Below are positions 1 through 9,991 of a DNA stretch of 64,000 nucleotides, piece by piece (positions within the stretch are counted from its first letter, which is position 1; every line of letters begins with the position of its first letter). The translations under genes and the position numbers were made by a program. The notes beneath the pieces are model-generated. The model did not search any database. It had not been told where the DNA came from and was given only the letters and a program-made list of their open reading frames with translations. The stretch is from contig JAEOAD010000026.1 in assembly GCA_036365145.1 (NCBI GenBank), positions 1,054,001-1,118,000 on the forward strand. Reading direction: 5' to 3'. This stretch comes from Orientallactaga sibirica (Eukaryota > Chordata > Mammalia > Rodentia > Dipodidae).

Positions 1-35
1 CCTCCAGTCTCCCCTCCCAAGTGCTGGGATTACCA

Positions 36-475
36 GCATGTATCACCCAGCATGCACTGCCCAGCATGCATTACCCAGCATGCACTGCCCAGTATGAATT
101 ATGCAGCATGCACCACCAGCACACACTACCCAGCATGCACTGCCCAGCATGAATTACCCAGCATGCACTACCAGCCTACACTACCCCAGCATGCATTGCC
201 CAGCATGAATTACCCAGCATGCACTACCCCCAGAATGCACTGCCCAGCATGAATTACCCAGCACGCACTGCCCAGCATGAATTACCCAGCATGCACTACC
301 AGCCCACACTACCCCAGCATGCATTGCCCAGCATGAATTACCCAGCATGCACTACCAGCACACACTACCCCCAGAATGCACTGCCCATCATGAATTACCC
401 AGCATGCACTGCCTAGCATGAATTACCCAGCATGCACTACCAGCACACACTACCCAGCATGCACTCACTACCTTG
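36..475. repeat. Minisatellite of about 15-bp units (CAGCATGCACTACCC / CAGCATGAATTACCC)
   Basis: Degenerate 13-16 bp units alternate between 'cagcatgcactgccc' and 'cagcatgaattaccc', with interspersed 'accagcacacactaccc' variants. A longer period of about 128 bp is visible: the block starting near 150 recurs near 278 almost unchanged. Bases 1-35 look like the end of an antisense B1 SINE ('cccaagtgctgggatta'), and the unit resembles the adjoining B1 terminal motif 'ggcatgcaccaccatgccc', so the array may have grown out of a B1 end. The open frames through it (MHCPAC-type repeats) are products of the repeat, not genes. Confidence 0.9.
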
Positions 476-670
476 CCCAGCAAAAGTTACTGGTTGTTTT
501 TTTTTTTTCCCCCTCTTTATCTGGCATGGCCATTATTTAGCTTGGGAAATTAGTTTTTGAGATGCAAACAGAAACTTGGGGGATTTGAATCAAACTTTCA
601 AGAAAAGGTTAAACGGACACCAAAGGTTTATGTGTAACCATGAAGTAAAATAATAGAAAAATGTGAGAAA

Positions 671-1024
671 GGGCTGGGGAAATGGCTTAGTGGTTAAGGC
701 GTTTGCCTGCAAAGCCAAAGAACCCGGGTTAAATTCCCCAGGACCCATGTAGGCCAGATGCACAAGGGGCACATGTGTCTGGAGTTCATTTGCAGTGGCC
801 GGAGGCCTGGTGTGCCCATTCTCTCTCTCTCTCTCTGCCTATTCCTCTCTCTCTTTCAAATTAAAAAAAAAAAAAAAAAAAAAAAAAGGCTGGGCGTGGT
901 GGTGCATGCCTTTAATCCCAGCACTTGGGAGGTAGGAGGGTGACTTTATAGTGAATTCCAGGTCAGCCTGGGCTAGATAGAGCAAGACCCTACCTTGAAA
1001 AAACAGAGGGGGGAAAAAAAAAAA
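671..1024 (+). mobile_element. DIP-type SINE followed by a B1-type SINE, both sense
   Basis: A tRNA-derived SINE begins at 671 ('gggctggggaaatggc') and ends in a CT-rich stretch and an A-run near 887. A B1 copy starts at 888 ('ggctgggcgtggtggtgc') and ends in the A-run at 1014-1024. That second A-run is the left boundary of the 2.95-kb tandem duplication. Confidence 0.85.
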
Positions 1025-1224
1025 GATAGAAAGACATGAGAAACCTTTTGGAATGGAATGTGGAGATTTTATGGGGCTCCGTGTGCAGGTCCTTTTCGTG
1101 AAACACGGTGCCAGGGGACAGGTGGCTCCTGGGTTGGGAGGGTAGGTTGGCATGACAGTTACCGTGGCGTGTTTAGCAGTTGCAAATAACATTCAGACGT
1201 CTAAATTGCACTTCGCCTCCACAG

Positions 1225-1279
1225 CCAGAAAGCTTCTTCACTACCTCCTATTGTCGGATCCAGGAAGTCCAAAGGGAGT
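1225..1279 (+). CDS. DCDC2: DCDC2 coding exon (QKASSLPPIVGSRKSKGS), first copy
   Basis: This 55-bp internal exon lies between an acceptor 'cgcctccacag' (AG at 1223-1224) and a donor 'gtaagtat' at 1280. Its first base completes a Gly codon begun in the upstream exon; the remaining 18 codons read QKASSLPPIVGSRKSKGS and end at a codon boundary, so the next exon (13794, GNDRQSKS) continues in frame. I recall the same segment in human DCDC2 just after the second doublecortin domain, in the basic, serine-rich linker towards the acidic tail. DCDC2 is a microtubule-binding doublecortin-family protein of primary cilia and migrating neurons. The exon has a base-for-base identical copy at 4181-4235. Exon number is uncertain because the 5' exons are outside the window. 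Confidence 0.9.
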
Positions 1280-1470
1280 GTAAGTATCAGATGCATTCCT
1301 CATTAATGTTCTATATTTCTGTGCCCGAGATCGTCCTTGGGGTTTCAATTAAATTCACAGAAAGAGATCTTAGCTACCTTGTGGCATAGAAGCAATTATG
1401 TGACACAGCCATGGATCTTTAAAAGTTTTACAATTAAAGTTCTAAGAGAGAGCTAAAGTTTTCAGAATGC

Positions 1471-2318
1471 AGGTTTGGGCGTGGTGGCGCACGTCTTTAA
1501 TCCCAGCGCTCTGGAGGCAGAGGTAGGAGGTTTGCCACGAGTTGAGTCCCCCAGACTACATAGTGACATGATTTATATTGTGGCTATGAGAGACATCTTA
1601 TTAAGTCACATCGGTGGTCTGCCTGGTTGTGTTTTCTGTGTGTGACACAAACTAAAAGGCAGTTTGGGTGAGAAATTGGTAATCCGCAATTGTGTTTCTC
1701 TCCAAGATTGAGACCTAGTCTTTAGATCCACACCAGAATCGCTCCCTTCTGTCACTCCCTCTTTTTTGTTGTTGTTACCTCAGCAAACATTTGTGAAATG
1801 TCTGTTATGCAGGCTGGGACCAATATTTAGAGCTAATTTCTTTAAAAAAATTCATTTATTTATCTATTAGTTAGGAGAGAGAGAGAAAGAGAGAGAAAAG
1901 AGAGAGAGACTGGGAGTGGGGGAGCATACCAGGACCTCCAACCACTGCAAATGAACTCCAGATGCATGTGCCACTCTGCATCTGGCTTTCCATGAATGCT
2001 GGGGAATCGAACCTGGGTCATTAGGCTTTGCAGGCAAGTATCTTAACCGATGAGACATCGCTCCAGCCCCAAATTTATTTATTTATTTATTTTTAATTTA
2101 ACGATCCAGTTCTTTAGAAACTGGAGAAAGCTTAGGATTTCCAGGGAGTTCTTTTTTTTAATTATAGGCTTAAATAGCTGCCCTGCACAGCCTTTTCAAG
2201 GTGTGTTGCTGGTGTGTTGCCATTTGTTCAAATGTATGCCATTTAGATTCCAGTGGGCAAACCCCTGCAGATAGATACCAAAATCAACAGATTTTCAAGC
2301 CTCTGGTAGCTAATTTCT

Positions 2319-2362
<44 letters not shown>

Positions 2363-3111
2363 ATATATATTTGCGGGGAGGGAGGGAGAGAGAAATAGAC
2401 AGAGAATGGGGTACACCAAGGCCTCTAGTCACTACAAACTAACTGTGCATCTGGCTTTATTATGGGGACTGAGGAATCAAACCTGGGCTATCAGGCTTTG
2501 CAAGCAAGCACTGTTAAACACCAATCCATTCCCCAAGCCCTTTGGTAACTAATTTCTTTTATTAAAAAAAAAATGGGGGCTGGAGAGATGGCTTAGCGGT
2601 TAAGGTGTTTGCCTGCAAAGCCAAAGGATCCCAGTTCGATTCTCTGGGACCCACATTAGCCAGATGCACAAGGGGGCACATGTGTCTGGAGTTCGTTTGC
2701 AGTGGCTGGAGGCCCTGGCACGCCCATTCTCTCTTTCTCTCTCTGCTTATTTCTCTCAAAATAAATAAATAAATAAACAAACAAACAAATAAAATAAAAT
2801 AATTTTTAGGGCTGGAGATATAGCTTAGTGGTTAAGGTGCTTACCTGTGAAGCCTAAGGACCGAGGTTCAATTTCCCAGGACCCACGTAAACCTTTGCGA
2901 TAGCTAGGGGCCCTAGTGTGCCCATTCTCTCTGTCTCTGGCTTTATGCCTGAGGCCTCTTTCTCTCTCTTGTTCTTTTATTTATTTATTTATTTTTTATT
3001 TTTATTTTTTTTTGGATTTTTGAGGTAGAGTCTTGCTCTAGTCCAGGCTGACTTGGAATTCTACCTGGGTCTCCCAAGTGCTGGGATTAAAGGCGTGCCA
3101 CCACGCCTGGC
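1471..3111. mobile_element. SINE set within duplication copy 1
   Basis: B1 sense fragment 1471-1567; DIP antisense about 1850-2070 (ends 'ctccagcccc'); DIP antisense about 2370-2540, preceded by an (AT)n tract at 2331-2350; DIP sense 2576-2805 with an AAATA/AAACA tail; a second DIP sense copy about 2809-2975; B1 antisense about 2976-3111 that lacks part of its middle. Each has its partner in copy 2. Confidence 0.8.
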
Positions 3112-3279
3112 TTCTTTTGTTGCTCTTAATTGACCCAGAATGATCAGAATTGATCCAGCAGCCCTCACCCACCCCAGTTAGCTAAGCCTCATTCTTATTC
3201 TTGTATTCTGTAAAATAAGTATTTGACTCTCCTCCCATTTTTGTCACATGAAATTCTTGAGAAAAAAAAAAGAATTTTT

Positions 3280-3512
3280 TCATGTGTATGTGTGTGTGCA
3301 CATGTGCATGGATGTGGAGGCCAGAGGAAAACTTCCGGTATCTTCCTCTATCATTCATCCGTGTGTTTCCTTGAGACAGAGTCTCTCACTAACCCAGAGC
3401 TGCCATTTCCAGACAGGTGACAGGCACATGTGGTCATACCCAGTCCTTTACACGTAGGAATCAAACTCAGGGTGAATCCTGCCCTCTCGGCCTTTGTGGT
3501 CTCCCCAGCCCC
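3280..3512. mobile_element. B4-like rodent SINE, duplication copy 1
   Basis: A GT-rich start is followed by 'gtggaggccagaggaaaac', 'gagacagagtctctcac' and a closing 'ggtctccccagcccc'. This matches the layout I recall for antisense B4 elements (ID/B1 fusion). The family name is from memory. Confidence 0.5.
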
Positions 3513-3630
3513 AGGAAAAATAATTTTGTGTGACACAATATAAGGGAAATAGCGAATATCACCTGGAAAGGTAATGAATGGACTAAAATTGAACAGTGAA
3601 CACACAGGTGGTTGGGAAAGCTGGATTTGA

Positions 3631-3719
3631 ATCTATGGCCATACCACCCTGAACATTCCCAGTCTTGTCTGATCTCAGAAGCTAAGCAGGCTCGGGGCCT
3701 AGTTAGTACTTGGATGGGA
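3631..3719 (+). pseudogene. Truncated 5S rRNA retropseudogene, duplication copy 1
   Basis: From 3632 the sequence follows 5S rRNA from its 5' end ('tctatggccataccaccctg', 'gtctgatctcagaagctaag', 'ttagtacttggatgggag') and stops at about base 88 of 121. It has no A-tail. The insert is bounded by a perfect 15-bp direct repeat 'gaaagctggatttga' at 3616-3630 and 3720-3734, a target-site duplication that marks retroposition. A real 5S gene would have its 3' third and a T-run terminator; both are missing, so it should be inactive. Confidence 0.9.
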
Positions 3720-3889
3720 GAAAGCTGGATTTGAGCCTTGCCTTTGAGACCTAGGTAAGATTCTATAGAGTGAGGGAGCGGATGGCAATTCATTGGGGAT
3801 CACAGGGGACACAGATGTGGGAACCTAACCTGCCACATGGCGAGGAATGGAGTGAGAAGTAATACAGCATAGCTGAAAAGTACTTGTTA

Positions 3890-3975
3890 ATATTTATTTA
3901 TTCATTCATTTAGTTGAGAGAGAGAGAAAGAGGCACTGAGAAAAGAGAGAACATACCAGGGCCTCTAGCCACTGC
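3890..3975 (-). mobile_element. DIP SINE cut off at the duplication junction
   Basis: An antisense DIP starts with 'tatttatttattcattc' and breaks off at 'agccactgca', where the second duplicate begins. The uninterrupted counterpart is at about 6820-7035. Confidence 0.85.
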
Positions 3976-4180
3976 AAAAAAGATAGAAAGACATGAGAAA
4001 CCTTTTGGAATGGAATGTGGAGATTTTATGGGGCCCGTGTGCAGGTCCTTTTCGTGAAACACGGTGCCAGGGGACAGGTGGCTCCTGGGTTGGGAGGGTA
4101 GGTTGGCATGACAGTTACCGTGGCGTGTTTAGCAGTTGCAAATAACATTCAGACGTCTAAATTGCACTTCGCCTCCACAG

Positions 4181-4235
4181 CCAGAAAGCTTCTTCACTAC
4201 CTCCTATTGTCGGATCCAGGAAGTCCAAAGGGAGT
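4181..4235 (+). CDS. DCDC2: DCDC2 coding exon, second (duplicated) copy
   Basis: It is identical to the 55-bp exon at 1225-1279, and its acceptor ('cgcctccacag') and donor ('gtaagtat') are also identical. It is the copy nearer the next exon (13794). Used alone, it gives the normal DCDC2 frame. If both copies are spliced in, this one is read in the frame starting PESFFTTSYC, and a TGA is reached at the third codon of exon 13794 with three exon junctions still downstream, which predicts nonsense-mediated decay. Whether the two copies are used as alternatives, or one is silent, cannot be told from sequence: both have equally good splice sites and the same nearby flanks. Confidence 0.75.
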
Positions 4236-4429
4236 GTAAGTATCAGATGCATTCCTCATTAATGTTCTATATTTCTGTGCCCGAGATCGTCCTTGGGGTT
4301 TCAATTAAATTCACAGAAAGAGATCTTAGCTACCTTGTGGCATAGAAGCAATTATGTGACACAGCCATGGATCTTTAAAAGTTTTACAATTAAAGTTCTA
4401 AGAGAGAGCTAAAGTTTTCAGAATGCAGG

Positions 4430-6042
4430 TTTCGGGCGTGGTGGCGCACGTCTTTAATCCCAGCGCTCTGGAGGCAGAGGTAGGAGGTTTGCCACGAGTT
4501 CGAGTCCCCCCCAGACTACATAGTGACATGATTTATATTGTGGCTATGAGAGACATCTTATTAAGTCACATCGGTGGTCTGCCTGGTTGTGTTTTCTGTG
4601 TGTGACACAAACTAAAAGGCAGTTTGGGTGAGAAATTGGTAATCCGCAATTGTGTTTCTCTCCAAGATTGAGACCTAGTCTTTAGATCCACACCAGAATC
4701 GCTCCCTTCTGTCACTCCCTCTTTTTTGTTGTTGTTACCTCAGCAAACATTTGTGAAATGTCTGTTATGCAGGCTGGGACCAATATTTAGAGCTAATTTC
4801 TTTAAAAAAATTCATTTATTTATCTATTAGTTAGGAGAGAGAGAGAAAGAGAGAGAAAAGAGAGAGAGACTGGGAGTGGGGGAGCATACCAGGACCTCCA
4901 ACCACTGCAAATGAACTCCAGATGCATGTGCCACTCTGCATCTGGCTTTCCATGAATGCTGGGGAATCGAACCTGGGTCATTAGGCTTTGCAGGCAAGTA
5001 TCTTAACCGATGAGACATCGCTCCAGCCCCAAATTTATTTATTTATTTATTTTTAATTTAACGATCCAGTTCTTTAGAAACTGGAGAAAGCTTAGGATTT
5101 CCAGGGAGTTCTTTTTTTTAATTATAGGCTTAAATAGCTGCCCTGCACAGCCTTTTCAAGGTGTGTTGCTGTTCAAAAGTATGCCATTTAGATTCCAGTG
5201 GGCAAACCCTGCAGATAGATACCAAAATCAACAGATTTTCAAGCCTCTGGTAGCTAATTTCTTAAAAAAAAAAATATATATATATATGTATATGTGTGTG
5301 TGTGTATAAATTTTGGGAGGAGGAGGAGAGAGAAATAGACAGAGAATGGGGTACACCAAGGCCTCTAGTCACTACAAACTAACTGTGCATCTGGCTTTAT
5401 TATGGGGACTGAGGAATCAAACCTGGGCTATCAGGCTTTGCAAGCAAGCACTGTTAAACACCAGTCCATTCCCCAAGCCCTTTGGTAACTAATTTCTTTT
5501 ATTAAAAAAAAAAATTGGGGCTGGAGAGATGGCTTAGCGGTTAAGGTGTTTGCCTGCAAAGCCAAAGGATCCCAGTTCGATTCTCTGGGACCCACATTAG
5601 CCAGATGCACAAGGGGGCGCATGTGTCTGGAGTTCGTTTGCAGTGGCTGGAGGCCCTGGCACGCCCATTCTCTCTTTCTCTCTCTGCTTATTTCTCTCAA
5701 AATAAATAAATAAATAAACAAACAAATAAATAAAATAAAATAATTTTTAGGGCTGGAGATATAGCTTAGTGGTTAAGGTGCTTACCTGTGAAGCCTAAGG
5801 ACCGAGGTTCAATTTCCCAGGACCCACGTAAACCTTTGCGATAGCTAGGGGCCCTAGTGTGCCCATTCTCTCTGTCTCTGGCTTTATGCCTGAGGCCTCT
5901 TTCTCTCTCTTGTTCTTTTATTTATTTATTTATTTTTTGGGGGGGATTTTTGAGGTAGAGTCTTGCTCTAGTCCAGGCTGACTTGGAATTCTACCTGGGT
6001 CTCCCAAGTGCTGGGATTAAAGGCGTGCCACCACGCCTGGCT
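4430..6042. mobile_element. SINE set within duplication copy 2
   Basis: Partners of the copy 1 SINEs: B1 fragment 4430-4528; antisense DIP about 4810-5030 and 5310-5480; sense DIP about 5516-5745 and 5750-5915; antisense B1 about 5925-6042, where a G-run replaces part of the T-run seen in copy 1. Confidence 0.8.
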
Positions 6043-6209
6043 TCTTTTGTTGCTCTTAATTGACCCAGAATGATCAGAATTGATCCAGCAGCCCTCACCC
6101 ACCCCAGTTAGCTAAGCCTCATTCTTATTCTTGTATTCTGTAAAATAAGTATTTGACTCTCCTCCCATTTTTGTCACATGAAATTCTTGAGAAAAAAAAA
6201 GAATTTTTT

Positions 6210-6443
6210 TCATGTGTATGTGTGTGTGTGCACATGTGCATGGGTGTGGAGGCCAGAGGAAAACTTCCGGTATCTTCCTTTATCATTCATCCGTGTGTTT
6301 CCTTGAGACAGAGTCTCTCACTAACCCAGAGCTGCCATTTCCAGACAGGTGACAGGCACATGTGGTCATACCCAGTCCTTTACACGTAGGAATCAAACTC
6401 AGGGTGAATCCTGCCCTCTCGGCCTTTGTGGTCTCCCCAGCCC
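6210..6443. mobile_element. B4-like rodent SINE, duplication copy 2
   Basis: Counterpart of 3280-3512, with an extra GT unit near 6220-6232 and two or three substitutions. Confidence 0.5.
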
Positions 6444-6562
6444 CAGGAAAAATAATTTTGTGTGACACAATATAAGGGAAATAGCGAATATCACCTGGAA
6501 AGGTAATGAATGGACTAAAATTGAACAGTGAACATACAGGTGGTTGGGAAAGCTGGATTTGA

Positions 6563-6651
6563 ATCTATGGCCATACCACCCTGAACATTCCCAGTCTTGT
6601 CTGATCTCAGAAGCTAAGCAGGCTCGGGGCCTAGTTAGTACTTGGATGGGA
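6563..6651 (+). pseudogene. Truncated 5S rRNA retropseudogene, duplication copy 2
   Basis: Identical in extent to 3631-3719 and also flanked by 'gaaagctggatttga' (6548-6562 and 6652-6666). It arose by duplication of the segment, not by a second insertion. Confidence 0.9.
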
Positions 6652-6819
6652 GAAAGCTGGATTTGAGCCTTGCCTTTGAGACCTAGGTAAGATTCTATAG
6701 AGTGAGGGAGCGGATGGCAATTCATTGGGGATCACAGGGGACACAGATGCGGGGAACCTAACCTGCCACATGGCGAGGAATGGGAGTGAGAAGTAATACA
6801 GCATAGCTGAAAAGTACTT

Positions 6820-7035
6820 GTTAATATTTATTTATTCATTCATTTAGTTGAGAGAGAGAGAAAGAGGCACTGAGAAAAAGAGAGAGAACATACCAGGGCC
6901 TCTAGCCACTGCAGATGAACTCCAGACACATGCGCCACCTTGTAAACTTGGCTTTGCATGGGTATTGGGGAATCAAACTCCAGTCCTTAGGCTTTGCAGG
7001 CAAGCACCTTAACCACTGAACCATCTTTCCAGCCC
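6820..7035 (-). mobile_element. DIP SINE, antisense, complete
   Basis: It runs from the TTTA-rich tail to 'ccatctttccagccc'. The duplication breakpoint falls inside this element at about 6915. Confidence 0.85.
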
Positions 7036-7816
7036 TGAGAAGTATTTTGAAGCCATTAAAATGCTAAATGGAACTCATAACCCTGTTCATTTGGCTTCAT
7101 GGCAGAATTCCTTGTGCATGCATGTAAACATCAGCCCCTCACTTTCCACAGCACAGCAGACAAGCACAGGTTAAACAGAGACCTGGTGTCATTGAGTAAC
7201 GGACCCAGGGCCACAGGGAAGCTGAGGGCAAGAACAAGATCACGGACCTAACTTGTGGCATTCCCAGCTCCAGAAGTTTGGGATTTTGTGCTTCCTATTC
7301 TGAGATTTAAAAGTCTAATTTTTTTTGTGTGTGAAAGCCTGACATTTCCTGCGTGATAGCATATGGACCAGCACACACGCGCATTTTTCTCTCTTGCTCA
7401 CTTGTTGGGATGTTTTTAGGATCTGTGTCGTGAACACTGCTGATCGAATGATGACCCAGTTTTCTGAGGGTCTGACCTGGTACCGAGCCTTAGGGAGACA
7501 GAGACGAGCAAAAAGACGTGGTGCTCATGGTCTCTGGAGGAGACGATGGCTGAACGGATTCAAAGAATTCATGTGCAACTGCAAAGTGAGACAGTGAACA
7601 CAAATACAGAGCAATCGGAGAGGCAGTACAGGGGAAACCAGTCGGACAGGTGTGTGCAGAGTCCTTGCTGAAGAAGTGACTTTCAAACAAGGACTCAACA
7701 AGTTGTAAGGTATATTCCCATCCCACAGAAAACAAAGACCCACATTTATCAAATACAGATGCATGGGAGGGCTTAGAAAAGTAAAATGATGGTGGAGTTT
7801 TTCTGTCTTCCCACAA
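7036..7816. other. DCDC2 intron, mostly unique; no gene seen
   Basis: No exon-like frame with splice sites was found. The part around 7150-7260 ('ggacccagggccacaggg') faintly resembles a MIR. The part around 7480-7700 may be L2-like, but this is weak. Confidence 0.4.
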
Positions 7817-7819
7817 TAT

Positions 7820-8257
7820 CCCCACAGCATCCACCCACACATCCACCCATCCATACACCTGCCGATGCATCTGTCCACCCACTTCCCATTAATCCACCCA
7901 CCTACATATCCATCCATTCACTCATATATCTACCCACCTGTCCATCCATCCATCTATCCATCCATCCATCCACCCACCCACCTACGTGCCAATCTATCTA
8001 TCCACCCACCTTCCCATTCATCCACCTACCTACCTATCCATCCATTTACTCATCCATCCACCCACCTGTCCATCCACCCATCCATCCACCCACCCACCTA
8101 CCTGCCAATCCGTCTATCTACCCACCTGCCTACTCATCCACTGACCTACTTATCCATCCATCCATCCATCCATCCATCCATCCATCCACACTCTCAGGCA
8201 CCCATCCACTCTTCCAGCTATGCCTTTATCCTCTCTATTGTCCATCCACCCATCTCA
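7820..8257. repeat. (CATC/CACC)n simple-sequence array
   Basis: Tandem 4-mers 'catc' and 'cacc' with scattered variants; the stretch near 8157-8188 is pure (CATC)n. The Pro/His/Ser-rich frames here are open in several phases at once, as expected for a stop-free repeat. Confidence 0.9.
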
Positions 8258-9180
8258 TCAGCCAATCATTCAACATGTATTTATTGAGCATCAGCTAAGT
8301 GCCAGGAACAATTGCAAACATGAGTGTCCTGGGGTGGAGAGACCCATCAGGATTTGGACCTCACAGAGTGTTCATTCTGGTCCACATGTGTGGGGGAGGG
8401 AGGGGTTGAATGGTAGACTGTTAATTCACAAACACATGACTAATACCAGGCAGAGAGGGATAAAGCGCAAACTGAAACACTAACTCATGTCAACGCCTCT
8501 GCGGCTGAGACCTGGAGAGACGTGAATGACAGGCACGAGCCGATCACACAGGAGCAAGAGTCAAAGGATCACACAGGAGCTGGGCGTGGTGGCGCACGCC
8601 TTTAATCCCAGCATTTGGGAGGCAGAGGTAGGAGGCTCGCCATGAGTTCAAGGCCACTCTGAGACTGCAGAGTGAATTCCAGGTCAGCCTGGGCTAGAGT
8701 GAGACCCTACCTCAAAAAACCAAAAATAAATAAATAAATAAAATAAAATAAATAAATTAATTAAATAAAATAAAAAGGATCGCACAGGAACAGGAGTCAA
8801 AGGATGGGAGGCAGAGGAAGCAAGGTGATCCAGGCTGTAGGTAGAGAGAGAGAGCTCAGCAGGGGAAAGAAGTGGGCGACGGCCAGACAGTTGAAGAGGA
8901 AGTAGGAGAGGCAGGCGCAATCATGCAGGGCAAGCAGGCAGTTTGGATCCGGCCCCGGCGGGGTGCCATTTGGGGGGCTAAAAGGCTCACGAAGTAGCAC
9001 TTTCCACAGATCACTCACTCTGGCCGTGGTACGTATAGAGACATATATCAGAGCAGGGATCAAAGCAGGAGGGAGGCATGGGGGGAGGGTGGGTAGTGTC
9101 CAGACAGGCGATGCAGGCGACGAGGCTCCGTGGCTCTGGGGGTGGTGGGGATGGACGTCTGTTACAACCCTGCTTGGAGT
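8258..9180 (-). mobile_element. Decayed L2 LINE 3' region, antisense, split by a B1
   Basis: The phrase 'catgtatttattgagcatc' followed by 'taagtgccaggaac' at about 8273-8308 is the reverse complement of the usual L2 3' end. L2-like phrases continue to 8577 and, beyond a B1 at 8578-8777, through 'aatcatgcagggcaagcag' to about 9180. Identification is from memory of the family. Confidence 0.5.
8578..8777 (+). mobile_element. B1-type SINE, sense
   Basis: From 'gctgggcgtggtggcgcacg' to an AAATA-rich tail. The flanks 'aaaggatcacacaggagc' and 'aaaaggatcgcacaggaac' look like a target-site duplication with small changes. Confidence 0.88.
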
Positions 9181-9452
9181 GAATTGTCTCCCACGGGGTG
9201 GGTCATGCACCCTCTCTGCTAAATGCCTGCTCTGTCTTGGGTGCTGCTGTTCCCGTGCTCTGCTGCCTCCATTCTGGAGGAGGAGAGAGACAGACACCTG
9301 CTGCCTTTGATGTCAGTCAGGGGAGAGGCGAAGGTGACAAGGGAGGAGAAAGCGAGCAGGGACAATGTCGCTGGGGTGTTTGAGGGCGCTTCAGGCAGAG
9401 AGTGACCTGGAACACTGTGCCTGGTACACACACACGGTCTCACTTCCCACTT

Positions 9453-9491
<39 letters not shown>

Positions 9492-9991
9492 CTGCCTGGC
9501 AGTGAGCCGCTCAGAGCCTTCTATTCCCGTAAACCCAAAGTCACAAGCTTAGTGTTTTTTTTTTTAAACAGAAAGACTTTTTTTTTACAGTTTCCCTTTA
9601 ATTAATAGGTTCCCTGGAGAATGCAGGGCCTGATAGATCATTAACTGCCCAGCCTCCGAGGAGGGGTGTGAGTGAGGGCGCTGTATGTATGCACAGAGCT
9701 GAGCTTCAAATGTTAGGATCATCCACCAGACTAACCCTGTGCTGGGCTTGGAGGGGACATACAAGTAGATTTTGAGGGATTTATGCCTCCCGTGTGGCTC
9801 TCTAGGAATTACTTCATTGCATGAAGAGAGAGAAAACGAGAGGGGAAAGAGAGAGAATGAGCCAGAGAATGGATAGAGAAGAGAGGAAGGGAAGGGAAGA
9901 AGAGCGTAGAGAGAGCTGTCATCGGTGTCACAGGGGAAACTTGCTGGTCCTCATGAGACCCACCCTGGGGTCGAATCAGAAATAGGAGATA
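9181..9991. other. DCDC2 intron, unique, with a (GT)n run
   Basis: A pure (GT)n tract spans 9456-9490. A GA-rich patch is at about 9822-9915. Overlapping open frames at 8797-9443 on both strands have no recognisable domain or splice context. Confidence 0.6.

Larger units (their letters stand above)
1020..3975 (+). repeat. Copy 1 of a ~2.95-kb tandem direct duplication inside DCDC2
   Basis: The sequence from the A-run at about 1020 to 'cctctagccactgca' at about 3975 recurs in the same order and orientation at about 3976-6915. The offset is 2956-2960 bases at the left and 2930-2941 further right because of small indels. Contents in order: a DCDC2 coding exon, a B1 fragment, several DIP SINEs, a B1, a B4-like element, a 5S rRNA pseudogene and the start of another DIP. 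The largest difference I see is near 2203-2234, where copy 1 has about 15 extra bases. Differences are otherwise about ten substitutions plus length changes in A, G, AT and GT runs. Confidence 0.97.
3976..6915 (+). repeat. Copy 2 of the ~2.95-kb tandem duplication
   Basis: It begins with the A-run plus 'gatagaaagacatgag' that also follows 1020, joined directly to the DIP fragment ending copy 1. The join has no N bases or filler, and overlap at the junction is at most a few A residues. Copy 2 continues into an intact DIP at about 6820-7035, so its right end is the ancestral flank and the 3975/3976 junction is the novel one. Confidence 0.97.

Noticed and set aside
52..416. Repeated MHCPAC/MHYPAC frames that look like a Cys-rich repeat protein
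   Set aside because: They are produced by the 15-bp minisatellite unit; there is no start context, no splice sites and no unique flanking coding sequence.
1..475. CRISPR-like array of short repeats
   Set aside because: Units are directly adjacent with no unique spacers, in a mammalian genome.
1180..1389. A 69-codon frame with start at 1180 (repeated at 4136)
   Set aside because: It crosses the acceptor and donor of the 55-bp DCDC2 exon in the wrong phase. Only the exon part is transcribed into mRNA, although this is the phase that would be read if both copies were joined.
7786..8298. A 170-codon Pro/His/Ser-rich frame
   Set aside because: Translation of the CATC/CACC array, with an unrelated overlapping frame also open.
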